Made by a program: the position numbers and the translations under genes. Source: Chrysemys picta bellii (lineage: Eukaryota; Chordata; Testudines; Emydidae). From it: a stretch of DNA of 64,000 bases. Of the stretch, positions 21,301-28,638 are shown in pieces (within the stretch, counting starts at the first letter, position 1; each line of letters begins with the position of its first letter). The stretch is taken from the NCBI RefSeq assembly GCF_011386835.1, contig NC_088792.1:60082081-60146080 (forward strand), written 5' to 3'. Below the pieces are notes generated by a model. It did not search any database. It was not told the DNA's origin and saw only the letters and a list, made by a program, of their open reading frames with translations.

Positions 21301-23197
21301 ACCATTACATTATTCTTTTTTCTTTCACTGTGGAAATGCTTAAGACAGTACATTATCTGCTATTAAAAATATAACTTTCTGTTTCTAACTTTCCTTTACA
21401 ATGAATATTTACTTATACAGAAGTATAACACCCGAGTGGGTGACAAAGGAGCACAACTTTCTGGAGGTCAGAAACAAAGAATAGCAATTGCTCGTGCTCT
21501 AGTTCGTAAGCCAGCAGTTCTGCTTCTGGATGAAGCCACATCTGCTCTTGACACGGAAAGTGAAAAGGTTAGTAATATGCATTCTACCATTTGTAATATA
21601 CACAAAATTACGGGGTTCGAACGCTTCACTTCAAGCACACAGGCGCTCCATCTACAATACAATTTTGAAAGTTCCACAGAACAATCCTTAGCTCACTCTG
21701 TCTACGGCCTGCTTTGCAAGGTGTAGAGCGCCTTCAACTCCTGGTGTCTAAATTGGGAGCTGATGGTAGTCAGCAACACTTGGGGCTGGAGACAAAGTGG
21801 GATTTTCAGAACTCCTCAGTTTTGGCCTGCCTCAGTTCCTTCAAAGTCAGTTATGAAGTCAATGGGACTTTTAATGGGTTCACAGTTAGGCCAATGCTGA
21901 GCACTTTGGAAAATCCCATTCATAATTAGCAGCTTTGAGTTTGAGACAGGTGTCCTCAAACAGGAGACTGTGATCTACTAGAGGAGGCCTTGTAAGGCAA
22001 GTCAGCAGCTCCTTTCTCTTCCCTTCAGCCAGCAGCACTAGCAGCAAAGTGGGTCTCTTTCTGCACTATTTCCTGCTCTGTCTGGGTGAGCAGGTGTTGC
22101 TACAGAGACCCAGAGGGATCCACTCTGCCAGTAGAACTGCTGGCTGTCAGGACAGAATGGAGCAATGAAGAAGTTTAATGTTGTCCTGCCTCTGTCCGCT
22201 TCCCAGTCCTTTGGTCCACCTGCGTTCAGAGGGTTAGAGGGGACAGGCAGGAGCAGCTGGCTTGGAAAAAAGGCTTCAGCAACACCTGCCACCTCTCGGG
22301 AGATGTTGTGCAGTGAAGAGAGAGTAATTAAGCTGTCCCCTGCTGCTCAGCTGGCTGAGCTTCCTCACCGCATCCCCCATCTCTAGGAGAGGGGGAGACT
22401 CCATAGGGACCAATAAACTGTTCATTTGGGTGGGGACGCAGTAGAAGTGAAAAATGCCACCGTGCAAACCACCATCCAGTTGTGAGCCGGATGTCAGGAT
22501 CCTGAATTTTGGATTTTTATGGACAACAAGAAGTGTCTGGCATTGCTGGTACTATCAATGAATGTGCAAGTTTTAGTTTCTCTAAATTTGGCATGTAGTT
22601 GGAAACAGACATATTTGACATTGCATCCTAACACACACATTTGGTAACAGCCAATATAACAGACAATTTTTTTTTTTAATTCATTACACCTCTGCAGATT
22701 AGTTGTGTTTCATGGTAAATCTAAGTTTTATGTTGGTCCAAACTAGATCCTTATGGAGCTCGTTCTGCTAGCCTGTGTTCATGAGAGTAGTGTCAATGAC
22801 TTCAGTGGAATTACTCACACAAATAAAGGTTGTAATATCAGGCCCGTGTGTTTGAGGCCTCCTTCATGCATGGGAAGTATTGACTCCTAAACCCCAGTGA
22901 GGAACACCCAAGTGATAATGTGAACTATAAAGGCAAAGATGTTACCTATGAAAGGGAAGATTCTCCAACTAATAAGTTTTTCACTGCATCTGTCTACAGA
23001 TTGTCCAGAAAGCCTTGGACGATGCCAGGAAGGGTCGAACCTGCATTATTATTGCTCACCGCTTGATGACTGTCCAGAACGCTGATGTCATAGCAGTGAT
23101 TCATAATGGAAAAGTAGTGGAACAAGGGACTCACAGCCAGCTGCTGGCAAAGGAAGGACATTACTATGCACTTGTAAATGCACAAATTTCTCATTAA
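229..23197 (+). CDS. ABCB1-like: ABCB-family (P-glycoprotein-like) transporter, C-terminal half, 12 exons
   Basis: Joined exons: 229-375, 1514-1618, 2281-2358, 3690-3773, 6597-6800, 14069-14169, 16130-16270, 16777-16933, 19165-19362, 20245-20451, 21421-21567, 23000-23197. They give 1,767 nt in one open frame, 588 residues plus TAA, and every junction is GT-AG. Residues about 1-340 are the linker and second six-helix membrane domain; about 340-588 are NBD2. NBD2 has A-loop Tyr355, Walker [10 protein letters not shown] (381-389), Q-loop Gln429, LSGGQ (487-491), Walker B with Asp511/Glu512 and H-loop His543, so ATP hydrolysis should be intact. Family members are plasma-membrane ATP-driven exporters of lipids, drugs or bile compounds. 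The protein is close to ABCB1/ABCB4/ABCB5; the C-terminus (VNAQISH) recalls ABCB5, while NBD2 resembles ABCB1/4. I cannot fix the orthologue. The first half (TMD1-NBD1) lies upstream of the window. Confidence 0.92.
376..1513 (+). other. Intron with CR1-tailed SINE
   Basis: Intron of 1,138 bp. It holds a tRNA-headed SINE (885-1077), then a purine/G-rich stretch (about 1080-1440). I see no coding sequence in it. Confidence 0.8.
885..1077 (+). repeat. tRNA-headed SINE with CR1-type tail (turtle Cry-like)
   Basis: A G-rich start leads into an A-box-like TAGCTCAGTGGTTTGAGC, then a B-box-like GGTTGTGAGTTCAATCC, a central body (TTGAGCAGGGGGTTGGACTA) and the CR1-style end CCTTCCAACCCTGGTATTCT. tRNA-derived SINEs mobilised by CR1 LINEs through this tail are characteristic of cryptodiran turtles. 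Three relatives lie in this window: 41649-41832, 43815-43998 and, inverted, 47183-47356. Confidence 0.88.
1514..1618 (+). CDS. ABCB exon: TMD2 helix 2 (ECL4 side)
   Basis: AG at 1512-1513, GT at 1619-1620; 35 codons, phase 0. A polar, variable extracellular loop (charged, ETDPEKR) is followed by a helix ending in THIIQ. This matches the ABCB exon whose loop is the least conserved part of TMD2. Confidence 0.85.
1619..2280 (+). other. Intron, nothing recognised
   Basis: Intron of 662 bp with no recognisable repeat or coding signal. A pyrimidine-rich tract precedes the acceptor. Confidence 0.7.
2281..2358 (+). CDS. ABCB exon: intracellular helix GxxFGKxGExLTKRLR
   Basis: AG at 2279-2280, GT at 2359-2360; 26 codons, phase 0. 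It encodes [16 protein letters not shown] followed by [10 protein letters not shown]. This is the strongly conserved GFxFGKAGExLTxRLR intracellular-helix motif of ABCB TMD2. Confidence 0.9.
2359..3689 (+). other. Intron, nothing recognised except an A-run
   Basis: Intron of 1,331 bp. A poly-A run lies at about 3139-3153. No complete mobile element or coding homology was seen. Confidence 0.6.
3690..3773 (+). CDS. ABCB exon: TMD2 coupling segment (WYDD...TRLATDA)
   Basis: AG at 3688-3689, GT at 3774-3775; 28 codons, phase 0. It contains GWYDDHKN and [14 protein letters not shown], the W[FY]DDxxN...TRLAxDAxQ signature of the second half of ABCB transporters. Confidence 0.9.
4738..5087. mobile_element. 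Non-autonomous hAT element with 8-bp TSD
   Basis: Termini CAGTGGTTCTCAAC (left) and, reverse-complemented from the right, CACAGGTTCTCAC. Flanks are CTCCGGAG (4730-4737) and CTCTGGAG (5088-5095), an 8-bp target-site duplication with one mismatch. CAGTGGTTCTCAAC-like ends are typical of hAT (Charlie-type) MITEs. It is 350 bp long with no coding capacity. Confidence 0.82.
5117..5270. repeat. Fold-back interspersed repeat (TTGGTCCAATA family)
   Basis: Two arms of about 53 bp (5117-5169 and 5218-5270) are inverted copies sharing GACAAGGTGGGTGAGGTAAT and the reverse complement. Other copies in the window are 17647-17823 (both arms) and 31311-31395 (one arm). Confidence 0.82.
6597..6800 (+). CDS. 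ABCB exon: TMD2 helices 3-4
   Basis: AG at 6595-6596, GT at 6801-6802; 68 codons, phase 0. ATGSRLGL opens the exon, two hydrophobic helices follow with a YDWRLTLL turn between them, and it ends in the helical [11 protein letters not shown]. It aligns throughout with xGSRL...YGWxLTLLxLA...GxAxKDKxxLExxG. Confidence 0.92.
7018..7318 (-). repeat. Inverted repeat arm A (pair with 8583-8866)
   Basis: Its reverse complement aligns with 8583-8866 over about 280 bp with scattered substitutions. Shared blocks include GTTAGATGGAATCCTGTGGG, AGTTTGAGTTTTG and AAGCAACCTTAACT. The family is not recognised. Confidence 0.8.
7895..8180 (+). repeat. Direct repeat copy 1 (pair with 8220-8515)
   Basis: The stretch from AAAGCCCCGTGCCCTG through CATCCTGAAGGTACA, CTCTGTCACACATCTC and ACCTATCAAGCAG recurs in the same order and orientation 325 bp downstream, with moderate divergence. 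Confidence 0.75.
8220..8515 (+). repeat. Direct repeat copy 2
   Basis: Diverged copy of 7895-8180: ACAGCCCCTGTGCCCTG, GATCCTGAAGGTACA, CTCTCTCACATACCTC and ACTTAAGAAGCAG follow in the same order. It lies just inside the right inverted arm. Confidence 0.75.
8583..8866 (+). repeat. Inverted repeat arm B
   Basis: Partner of 7018-7318. The inverted pair encloses the two direct repeats, giving an order of arm, direct 1, direct 2, arm across about 1.85 kb. The open frames on both strands of this arm follow from its composition. Confidence 0.8.
9471..9785 (+). repeat. Degenerate G-rich minisatellite-like repeat
   Basis: Irregular reiteration of a word like TTGGGGTGCACTGGCAGAG / GGTGCAGGAAGGTT over about 300 bp. 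The period is variable, about 25-40 bp. It creates a spurious open frame with Gly/Val-rich translation. Confidence 0.65.
9865..10052. mobile_element. Short TIR element (GGGTTGCCAA ends) with inserted repeat
   Basis: Left end GGGTTGCCAATTTTGG and right end TTTGTCAACCCT are imperfect inverted termini. The repeated phrases TCTTTAATTCCTG and CTCCAGGACAATCCTGGAGG lie inside. A 57-bp foreign piece (about 9949-10005) with GATACAGACTAACACGGCTA interrupts it; the same piece ends the repeat at 23,640-23,750. No clear target-site duplication was seen. Confidence 0.6.
11835..11956. mobile_element. Non-autonomous hAT-like element (GGGTGACCAG family), copy 1
   Basis: Ends GAGGTGACCAG and CTGGTCACCCTA are inverted. 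Flanks CTCAAAGC (11827-11834) and CTCAGAGC (11957-11964) form an 8-bp target-site duplication with one mismatch. It shares TTATAGGGA, CTTATATAGG and TTTTTCACACTTGC with the better-preserved copy at 39597-39719. Confidence 0.78.
12188..12412. mobile_element. Harbinger-type MITE rich in CAGCGCTG palindromes
   Basis: Inverted termini GGCCTGGGCTACAC and, from the right, GGCCTTGGCTACAC. Flanks TAA (12185-12187) and TCA (12413-12415) fit a decayed 3-bp PIF/Harbinger target site. The 225-bp body contains about ten AGCGCTG-type words, nearly all self-complementary. It is GC-rich in an AT-rich intron. Open frames on both strands here are palindrome artefacts. Confidence 0.7.
12780..13155. repeat. Interspersed repeat with GCACAGGTGCT / AGCCGGCAC ends
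   Basis: The left end (GGGGGCACAGGTGCTAAC) and right end (GAAGCCGGCACATGAG) bracket a very G/C-skewed body that includes GAGCACCCCTGGGG. A similar start (CATAGGCGCCAACTCCGAGG) occurs inside the hAT at 62.6 kb. This suggests a dispersed non-coding element, unnamed here. Confidence 0.5.
13846..13990 (+). repeat. Degenerate MIR/CORE-SINE
   Basis: Contains ACTGTGTGACCTTAGG, TGCCTCAGTTTCCCTGATAA and a following AT-rich tail, matching the MIR core order (GACCTTGGGCAA..TCAGTTTCCCCATCTGTAAAAT). It is partial and old. Confidence 0.65.
14069..14169 (+). CDS. ABCB exon: EAxENIRTVxSLT coupling helix
   Basis: AG at 14067-14068, donor GT at 14170-14171; 101 nt, ending with two bases of an Arg codon completed by the next exon. 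It encodes [19 protein letters not shown], the near-invariant coupling-helix motif of ABCB TMD2. Confidence 0.92.
14170..16129 (+). other. Intron with AT-rich repeat
   Basis: Intron of 1,960 bp. The section at about 14,960-15,500 resembles the AT-rich repeat of 5,560-6,000 and has GACTACATCTCCCATGATGC embedded, a phrase common in dispersed amniote repeats. Nothing coding was seen. Confidence 0.6.
16130..16270 (+). CDS. ABCB exon: TMD2 helix 5 region
   Basis: AG at 16128-16129, GT at 16271-16272; 141 nt, split codons at both ends. It starts with the rest of the Arg codon, then [14 protein letters not shown] and a helix containing FRLGAWLI, matching ABCB K[AI]xxxGxxFxxxQ...FRFGAYL. Confidence 0.9.
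16271..16776 (+). other. Intron, nothing recognised
   Basis: Intron of 506 bp, AT-rich, with a T-rich tract before the acceptor. Confidence 0.7.
16777..16933 (+). CDS. ABCB exon: TMD2 helix 6 and NBD2 entry
   Basis: AG at 16775-16776, GT at 16934-16935; 157 nt, first base completing an Ile codon. It encodes the last helix, then [19 protein letters not shown] and IDSYSEEG, the [SF]APDxxKAKxSAxxIFxLL...IDSYSxEG signature leading into NBD2. Confidence 0.92.
17222..17440. mobile_element. Truncated Harbinger-like MITE
   Basis: Starts GGCCTGGTCTACGCTAGC, the same opening as the intact Harbinger at 25850 and the MITE at 31452. The body carries GTCGACTTAC and TCGATGTAGC words typical of these MITEs. 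No matching right terminus follows, so the right end is missing or too diverged. The right boundary is approximate. Confidence 0.65.
17647..17823. repeat. Fold-back interspersed repeat, second copy
   Basis: Arms 17647-17698 and 17770-17823 are inverted copies (GTCAAGGTGGGTGAGTTAAT versus its complement). The spacer repeats CGAGCTTACACAGAGCTC in both orientations. Same family as 5117-5270, here with the following GGGACCAGCACGGCTATAAC tail. Confidence 0.8.
19165..19362 (+). CDS. ABCB exon: NBD2 A-loop and Walker A
   Basis: AG at 19163-19164, GT at 19363-19364; 66 codons, phase 0. A-loop [25 protein letters not shown], and Walker [10 protein letters not shown] at 19288-19314, then LLERFYDP. All ATP-binding residues of this segment are present. 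Confidence 0.95.
19380..19575 (-). repeat. MIR/CORE-SINE (antisense)
   Basis: Reading plus strand: ATTAAATCATCCACCCAACACCCCTTTGAGGTGGATAAG, then ACTTCCTTAAGGTAGAGCCAGGAGTAGAACTTTGGATCTTCTGACTCC (quoted in part). The order matches the reverse complement of an MIR. Most of this 882-bp intron (19363-20244) is otherwise featureless. Confidence 0.7.
20245..20451 (+). CDS. ABCB exon: NBD2 Q-loop
   Basis: AG at 20243-20244, GT at 20452-20453; 69 codons, phase 0. Q-loop [19 protein letters not shown] is followed by [12 protein letters not shown], almost word-for-word the mammalian ABCB1/ABCB4 NBD2. The exon opens FADG where relatives have LLDG or LFDG. Confidence 0.94.
20452..21420 (+). other. Intron, nothing recognised
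   Basis: Intron of 969 bp, AT-rich, no repeat boundary or coding signal recognised. Confidence 0.7.
21421..21567 (+). CDS. ABCB exon: NBD2 signature and Walker B
   Basis: AG at 21419-21420, GT at 21568-21569; 49 codons, phase 0. Contains the ABC signature [15 protein letters not shown] and Walker [13 protein letters not shown] with catalytic Glu. Confidence 0.95.
21568..22999 (+). other. Intron with short self-complementary repeat words
   Basis: Intron of 1,432 bp. At 21840-21925 is a GAAGTCAATGGGACTTTTAATGGG...GGAAAATCCCATT stretch, one of several dispersed copies in the window. Otherwise nothing recognised. Confidence 0.6.
23000..23197 (+). CDS. ABCB terminal exon: NBD2 D-/H-loop and C-terminus
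   Basis: AG at 22998-22999; 65 codons then TAA at 23195-23197. H-loop [14 protein letters not shown], then [15 protein letters not shown] and the end VNAQISH. H-loop His is intact. Length and end point agree with family C-termini. No canonical AATAAA was seen in the next few hundred bases, so the 3' UTR end is undefined. Confidence 0.94.
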   Translation: MVQKALDDARKGRTCIIIAHRLMTVQNADVIAVIHNGKVVEQGTHSQLLAKEGHYYALVNAQISH

Positions 23198-25849
23198 CAT
23201 TAATGTTACAAACTAATCTATTTGTATAAATACACACGCAACCCACAGCTAAGTAATATTAAGGATGCACCTCATTACTGAGATGTCTGCAGGTTCAATA
23301 CACAGGCATGTAGTAAAAAATAGAGAGGAGACATTTATTTTTTCCTTGTGTCACAGCTCTAGTGTTACTTAATCCTATTGGTAAAATCCTTTGGGGCGTG
23401 TTGGTTAATTTTAATCTGCTTTTATATTAATGATTACAAGCCTTTCATGGAAATATATACACCTCTACCCCGATATAATGCGACCAGATATAACACGCAT
23501 TCGAATATAACGCGGTAAAGCAGTGCTCTGGGAAGGCGGGGCTGCACACTCCAGCAAATCAAAGCAAGTTCGATATAACACGGTTTCACCTATAATGCGG
23601 TAAGATTTTTTGGCCGCCGAGGTAGAAGTGAGGTTCTTACCCACGAAAGCTTATGCTCCCAATACTTCTGTTAGTCTCAAAGGTGCCACAGGACCCTCTG
23701 TTGCTTTTTACAGATTCAGACTAACACGGCTACCCCTCTGATACTTTTTATTTAGTAATTTACTCAGAATATGTATTAATACCTGGGGGAGCAAACAGCT
23801 GTGCATATCTCTCTATCAGTGTTATAGAGGGCGAACAATTTATGAGTTTGCTCTGCATAAGCTTTATGCAGGGTAAAATGGATTTATTTGGGTTTAGACC
23901 CCATTGGGAGTTGGGCATCTGAGTGCTAAAGACAAGCACACCTCTGGGAGCTGTTTTCAAGTAGACTTGCAGCTTTGGGACACGTGATTCAGACCCTGGG
24001 TCCGTGTTGGAGCAGACGGGAGTGCAGTTTCAATCCTGACTGGAGCCGTTAGACACTTGCACAACACAAACTATTATTAATTATTATTATTAGTAATGAT
24101 AAAGTATCTAGGTTAACCAAGTCCTGCAGCTAAAATCGATTGACAAAGTTCTACCCGGCATTTCCACATGCAGTGAATAATGACCTTTGGGAAAAGTTTT
24201 ATGGGGAAAGATTGAAAAAAAGAGAGAAAATCTCTGATGGGAATTGTTGGTCACCCAATGACTAGGAAGAGAGATGTCAGAGGCTGCATATTAGTAAGAA
24301 GCCTTGTTCTCTTTGGATCGCGCGGCTGGGAGTTTCTCCATTCAGTGACAGCTGAGGTGAGCAATGGGTTAGTTCGGTTCCAGCTTTTAGAAGCATGAGA
24401 GTGCGTCAGCCTTTTTCATAAAGCTCCCCTTGACCTTCATGTGGTCTCTACAGGAAATTGTAAAAATGCCATTAACAAGTGAGTCTAGGGGAACAACAGG
24501 GAGATTGACATAGGTTGAAGAACTGGTTATTTTGTTAGATCCTGCAGGATCAGTACTAGACTGTGTGTCAGAAGCTGCAGATCCACTGGTGACAGGCTGC
24601 ACCTGGGGTGGGAAGGACCCCTCACTGGGAGGCAGTGAGAAAGAGTGTTCTGCTCCTGCTCCTCATTTCCCCCCCCTGTACTGCATGCAAAGGGACAGTG
24701 TGAGCAAGCTGAGCTGAACCTCTCCCTGTATCTCGAAGACTCAAAACCCTTCTGGCTAGATATTGCCACTCCCCAGCACTGGGGCTTCAGCCCAGCCACA
24801 CGCACACAACTGGTGGGATATAAATGAAAAGGAAGATTTAAGAGGGAAAAAAGGGGGTCAAGGAGAAAGGAAGAGGCTGTGGCTCCTGCCTCCCAGGTGC
24901 CTTGCCTGATGCTCCTATTGTAGCCCGTGGCTGAGGAGTTTTTCCACCCCCTCCTGCTGGCTGTTCCTGCCTAATCAGAGCCTTTTACCAGACCCTTTCT
25001 GACAGGGGTCTGCAGCCTCTGGCTGGGCTCGATGTAGGGCTCCTCCTCCCTTGAGGATACTGCTCTGCTCCTTCACAGCAGGTTATTCCCCTGAGCTGGT
25101 CTCATCTTTTTCATGGAGCTGCTTTCCTGTCCCCAAATGGGGCTTCCTCTGGCCCCTTTGCAAGGCTGATCCACTACCGCTGACCAGAGCTTCCTTTGCA
25201 CTTCCCCCCACCTGCTGCCCATCTTCTGCCTCCACTGGGGTTTTCTGTGACCCACATCTCCTCCTCCTCAACCTTCCTGTCACCTGCTGACCTCAAGAAC
25301 TTCGTGATTTGAGCCAACCTCTGTCCATGTGGCTCCTGCTGCTCAGGTGAGAAGATTCCATCTGGGTCCCCTGTCACTTTTGCCCTCTCCACCTGATGGC
25401 AACTGTTGCTTTATTGTGGCAGGTCCCCTCCCTCAATTCTGGCACTGCCCTGCCACTTAGAGCTGCCTGCTGCTTTGTGCTCCTGCTGCTTCCTCCCTTC
25501 TCTCAACAACGTTTCTCTGCACCTTCAAACCCACAGCTTGCTCAATGCTGCGCTTTTGTACGTTTCCCTCGACTGTCCTTCTCTCAGCCTCCCCGCCAGC
25601 CCATTTCCACACCCAAAATAGTAGCTTTTTATTTCAGCCAACATACAGTTTTTATTATAATCCCAGAGGCAGGAGGAAAAATTTATTACATCAGAAGGAG
25701 GGGATAAACCTGAGGTGATTCTCAGGGGGCCATGGATGTGCTTGAATCAGCCTTGCACTAACGTATATAAATCAGGAAGCAAAGCTGGTGTTCTAGCAAG
25801 AACCAGAGTTAGTGATGCTGGATTGCATCCCCTCCCAGAGGTTGTCTAA
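23198..25849. other. 3' flank / intergenic, repeat pieces only
   Basis: Contains the composite repeat at 23462-23750 and a TTA-rich patch (24070-24105). A C/T-rich stretch (about 24,950-25,620) reads open in several frames but shows no domain. No gene recognised. Confidence 0.6.
23462..23750 (+). repeat. Composite repeat: GATATAACGCG element joined to ACACGGCTAC tail
   Basis: The first half repeats CGATATAATGCG, AGATATAACACG, GAATATAACGCGG and GATATAACACGG, with a CTCTACC start and GAGGTAG near its end as putative inverted termini. It runs directly into CCCACGAAAGCTTATGCTCC...TCTCAAAGGTGCCACAGGA...CAGACTAACACGGCTACCCC, which is related to the fold-back repeat at 36440-36613. Confidence 0.7.
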
Positions 25850-26230
25850 GGCCTGGTCTACACTACGACTTTAATTCGGATTTATCAGCTTTAATTCGAA
25901 TTAACCCTGTAACCGTCCACACAACGACGCTAGTTAATTCGATGTAAAGGGCCCTTTAAATCGATTTCTGTACTCCACCCCAACGAGCGGAGTAGTGCCA
26001 AAATCGATTTTAACAATTCGAATTAGGGTTAGTGTGGCCGCAATTCGATGGTATTGGCCTCCGGGAGCTATCCCACAGTGCATCATTGTGACCGCTCTGG
26101 ACAGCAATCTAAACTCGGATGCACTGGCCAGGTAGACAGGAAAAGCCCCGCGAACATTTGAATTCCATTTCCTGTTTGCACAGCGTGGAGAGCACAGGTG
26201 ACCACAGATACCTCATCAGCACAGGTAACC

Positions 26231-28415
26231 ATGCAGGCTGATAATCGAAAAAGAGCACCAGCATGGACCGTGAGGGAGGTACTGGATCTGATCGCTGTAT
26301 GGGGAGAGGATTCAGTGCTTGCAGAACTTCGTTCTAAAAGACGAAATGCAAAAATTTTTGAAAAAATCTCCAAGGGCATGATGGAGAGAGGCCACAATAG
26401 GGACTCAGATCAGTGCCGCGTGAAAGTCAAGGAACTCAGACAAGCCTATCAGAAAACAAAGGAGGCAAACGGTCGCTCCGGGTCAGAGCCGCGGACATGC
26501 CGCTACTACGCCGAGCTGCATGCAATTCTAGGGGGGGCTGCCACCACTAACCCACCTGTGTTCGTGGATTCTGGGTCGGGGATAGTCTCGACGCCTGAGG
26601 ATTCTGCCGATGGGGTAGAGGAGGAGGAGGAGGAGGAGGATGAGCTTGCAGAGAGCACACAGCACTCCATTCTCCCCAACAGCCAGGATCTTTTTATCAC
26701 CCTGACTGAAGTACCCTCCCAAGCCTCCCAAGCCTCCCAAGCCAGTACCCAAGACTCTGACCCCATGGAAGGCACCTCAGGTGAGTTTACCTTTTAAAAT
26801 ATAAAACTTGTTTTAAAAGCAAACGGTTTTTAATGATTACTTTGCCTGACTTTGCATTCGCGGTCAGTTCAGCTACTGGAAAAGTCTGTAGCTATTGGAA
26901 AAGTCTGTTAACGTGTCTGGGGATGGAGCGGAAATCCTCCAGGGACATCTCAATGAAGCTCTCCTGGAGGTACTCCGAAAGCCTTGCCAGAAGGTTTCTG
27001 GGCAGTGCATCTTTATTCCCTCCTCCATGGTAGGACACTTGACCACGCCATGCTTGCAGCAAGTAATCTGGTATCATTGCCTGACAAAGCCTGGCAGCGT
27101 ATGGTCCCGGTGTTTGCTGGCATTCAAGCAACATCCGTTCTTTATCTTCTTGTGTAATCCTCAGGAGAGTGATATCACTCCTGGTAACCTGGTTGAAATA
27201 CGGGAACTTAATTAAGGGGACAGAGGTGGCCGTTCCTACTGGGCTGTTTGCCTGTGGCGGAAAATAAATCCTTCCCTGCAGTTAGCCAAGCGCAGATGGG
27301 AAATTGGCCCTGAGTTTTTCGCGTTTGGCTAGCAGGGATCTTCCCTGTTACCAGCCACGCGGTGGGGGGAGGGGTACTGTGATCATCCCAGAGAATTCAT
27401 GGCGAGGGGGGGGGGCGGCGGTGGGGGGGGGATTAGTTTGGTGCCTGTAGGGATCTTCCCTGATACCAGCCACGCGGTGGGGGGGAGGGGTACCGTGGTT
27501 AGTTTGTTTTCTGGTGCTGCTGAATGTTAACAGAAAAACCGCAGCACTCTACTTGCCCAGACAAGCCCCACCACACTCCCCCCCCCCCCCCAACTGGCTG
27601 AGATTGGCCAGGCTTCTGCAGCACTCTACAAGCTATGCTTGGTATGTGGGAAAGTAGGGCGCAGAAGCTGTAAGAGAATGGCTTACCATGGCCGCATGCA
27701 AGCAGAATTCTGTTGCCCAGACCTGTGATCTCTAGCAGCAAAGCCACAGGCACTCAGCATTAAGAGGCAAAATGCGACCTTGCACAGAAATCACATGTGC
27801 TATGTAATGTGAACAGTGTTGGTCACCGTGAAAGAGTATAAGCATTGTTCTGCAAAATGTAGCTTTTAAAACAATTCTCTCTTTTTTCCCCTCCCTACAG
27901 CAGCTGCAAATTCCTCAAGCCTCCCTCCTCCATCCCGAAGGTTATCACAGATAAGGCGTCGTAAAAAAAAGACGCGAGAAGAGATGTTTTCTGAAATTAT
28001 GCAATCCAGCAGGAGTGACAGAGCTCATCTGAATGAGTGGAAGGAAACAGTTTCAAAGTATAGGAAAGAAGTCAGTGAACGTGAGGAGAGGAGGGACCAA
28101 CGTGAGGACATGAGGGACCAACGTGAGGAGAGGAGAGACCAACGTGAGGAGAGGAGAGACGCTCGAGATGAGAGGTGGCGTCAGGAAGACCAGAGGATGA
28201 AGGAAGCAACGCTGGGGCTGCTCCAGCGTCTGGTGGAGGTTCAGGAACGGCTGCTGGAAAACAGACTGCCGCTTCAGCCCCTGTTCCACCCTCCCCCCTC
28301 CCCATGTTCCGTATCCTCCTCACCCAGACGTGTAAGAACGCGGGGGGGGAGGCTCCGTACACCTTCCCATTCCACCCCAGTAGACAGCCCAAGCAAAAGG
28401 CTGTCATTTTTTTAA
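26231..28415 (+). CDS. Harbinger Myb/SANT-like DNA-binding protein, two exons
   Basis: Exons 26231-26780 and 27901-28415 (donor CAG|GTGAGT, acceptor CCCTACAG) join in frame to 354 residues. The N-terminal domain (about 8-95) has the trihelix/SANT pattern of MSANTD-type proteins: W..REVLDLIAVWGE, IFEKISKGM, QCRVKVKELRQAYQ, CRYYAEL. An acidic Glu run follows (about 133-140). Exon 2 has a basic patch (RRRKKKTREE) and a charged coil of reiterated REERRDQ units. In this superfamily the Myb-like partner imports the transposase and binds the element ends. Start taken at the first ATG preceding the SANT domain. AATAAA occurs at 28498 and 28505. Confidence 0.88.
26781..27900 (+). other. Intron of the Myb-like gene with G-run duplication
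   Basis: Intron of 1,120 bp. It contains a near-identical duplicated segment (27336-27383 and 27448-27496, GGGATCTTCCCTG...CCAGCCACGCGGTGGGG) separated by poly-G, and a minus-strand open exon (26892-27251) listed separately. Confidence 0.75.
26892..27251 (-). CDS. Unidentified minus-strand open exon inside the Harbinger Myb intron
   Basis: A 119-codon frame ends in TAG and begins right after an acceptor-like TTTATTTTCCGCCACAG (minus strand). The translation has protein-like composition: VTRSDITLLRITQEDKERM, GPYAARLCQAMIPDYLLQAW, LARLSEYLQESFIEMSLEDF. No domain recognised. It is antisense to the Myb-protein intron. No upstream coding exon was identified with confidence; a minus-strand donor-like GGCCATG|GTAAGCC lies at about 27,687. 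It may be a third transposon gene, a captured host exon, or chance. Confidence 0.4.
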   Translation of the reverse strand, partial: ANSPVGTATSVPLIKFPYFNQVTRSDITLLRITQEDKERMLLECQQTPGPYAARLCQAMIPDYLLQAWRGQVSYHGGGNKDALPRNLLARLSEYLQESFIEMSLEDFRSIPRHVNRLFQ

Positions 28416-28497
28416 CCTTTTCTTTGTGGCTTTTTCCTTCCCAGTAATCCTCCTCCCAAATACCACCCGGGTTCCCTCCCTCTTTTTCTAATCTATT

Positions 28498-28510
28498 AAT
28501 AAAGAATAAA
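28498..28510 (+). terminator. Polyadenylation signals of the Myb-like gene
   Basis: Two overlapping-range AATAAA hexamers (28498-28503 and 28505-28510), 83 bp past the stop codon. Confidence 0.75.
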
Positions 28511-28531
28511 TGATTTTTAAATGATAGTGAC

Positions 28532-28537
28532 TTTATT
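28532..28537 (-). terminator. Polyadenylation signal of the Harbinger transposase gene
   Basis: AATAAA on the minus strand about 100 bp downstream of the transposase stop. It faces the plus-strand signals, consistent with convergent transcription. Confidence 0.65.
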
Positions 28538-28638
28538 TGGTTTGAAAGAAAGCTGGGGGAAGGGGGAGGGTGGGTTCCTTACAGAAAATCAGTCAATAAA
28601 GGGGGCGGGTTTTCATGAAGGAGAAACAAACAGATATT

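Noticed and set aside
26506..26775. Ser-run minus-strand frame
   Set aside because: Shadow of the acidic Glu run of the Myb-like protein on the other strand.
26833..26914. Short tandem duplication (GCTACTGGAAAAGTCTGTA twice)
   Set aside because: Local slippage beside the end of the minus-strand open exon; too short to interpret.
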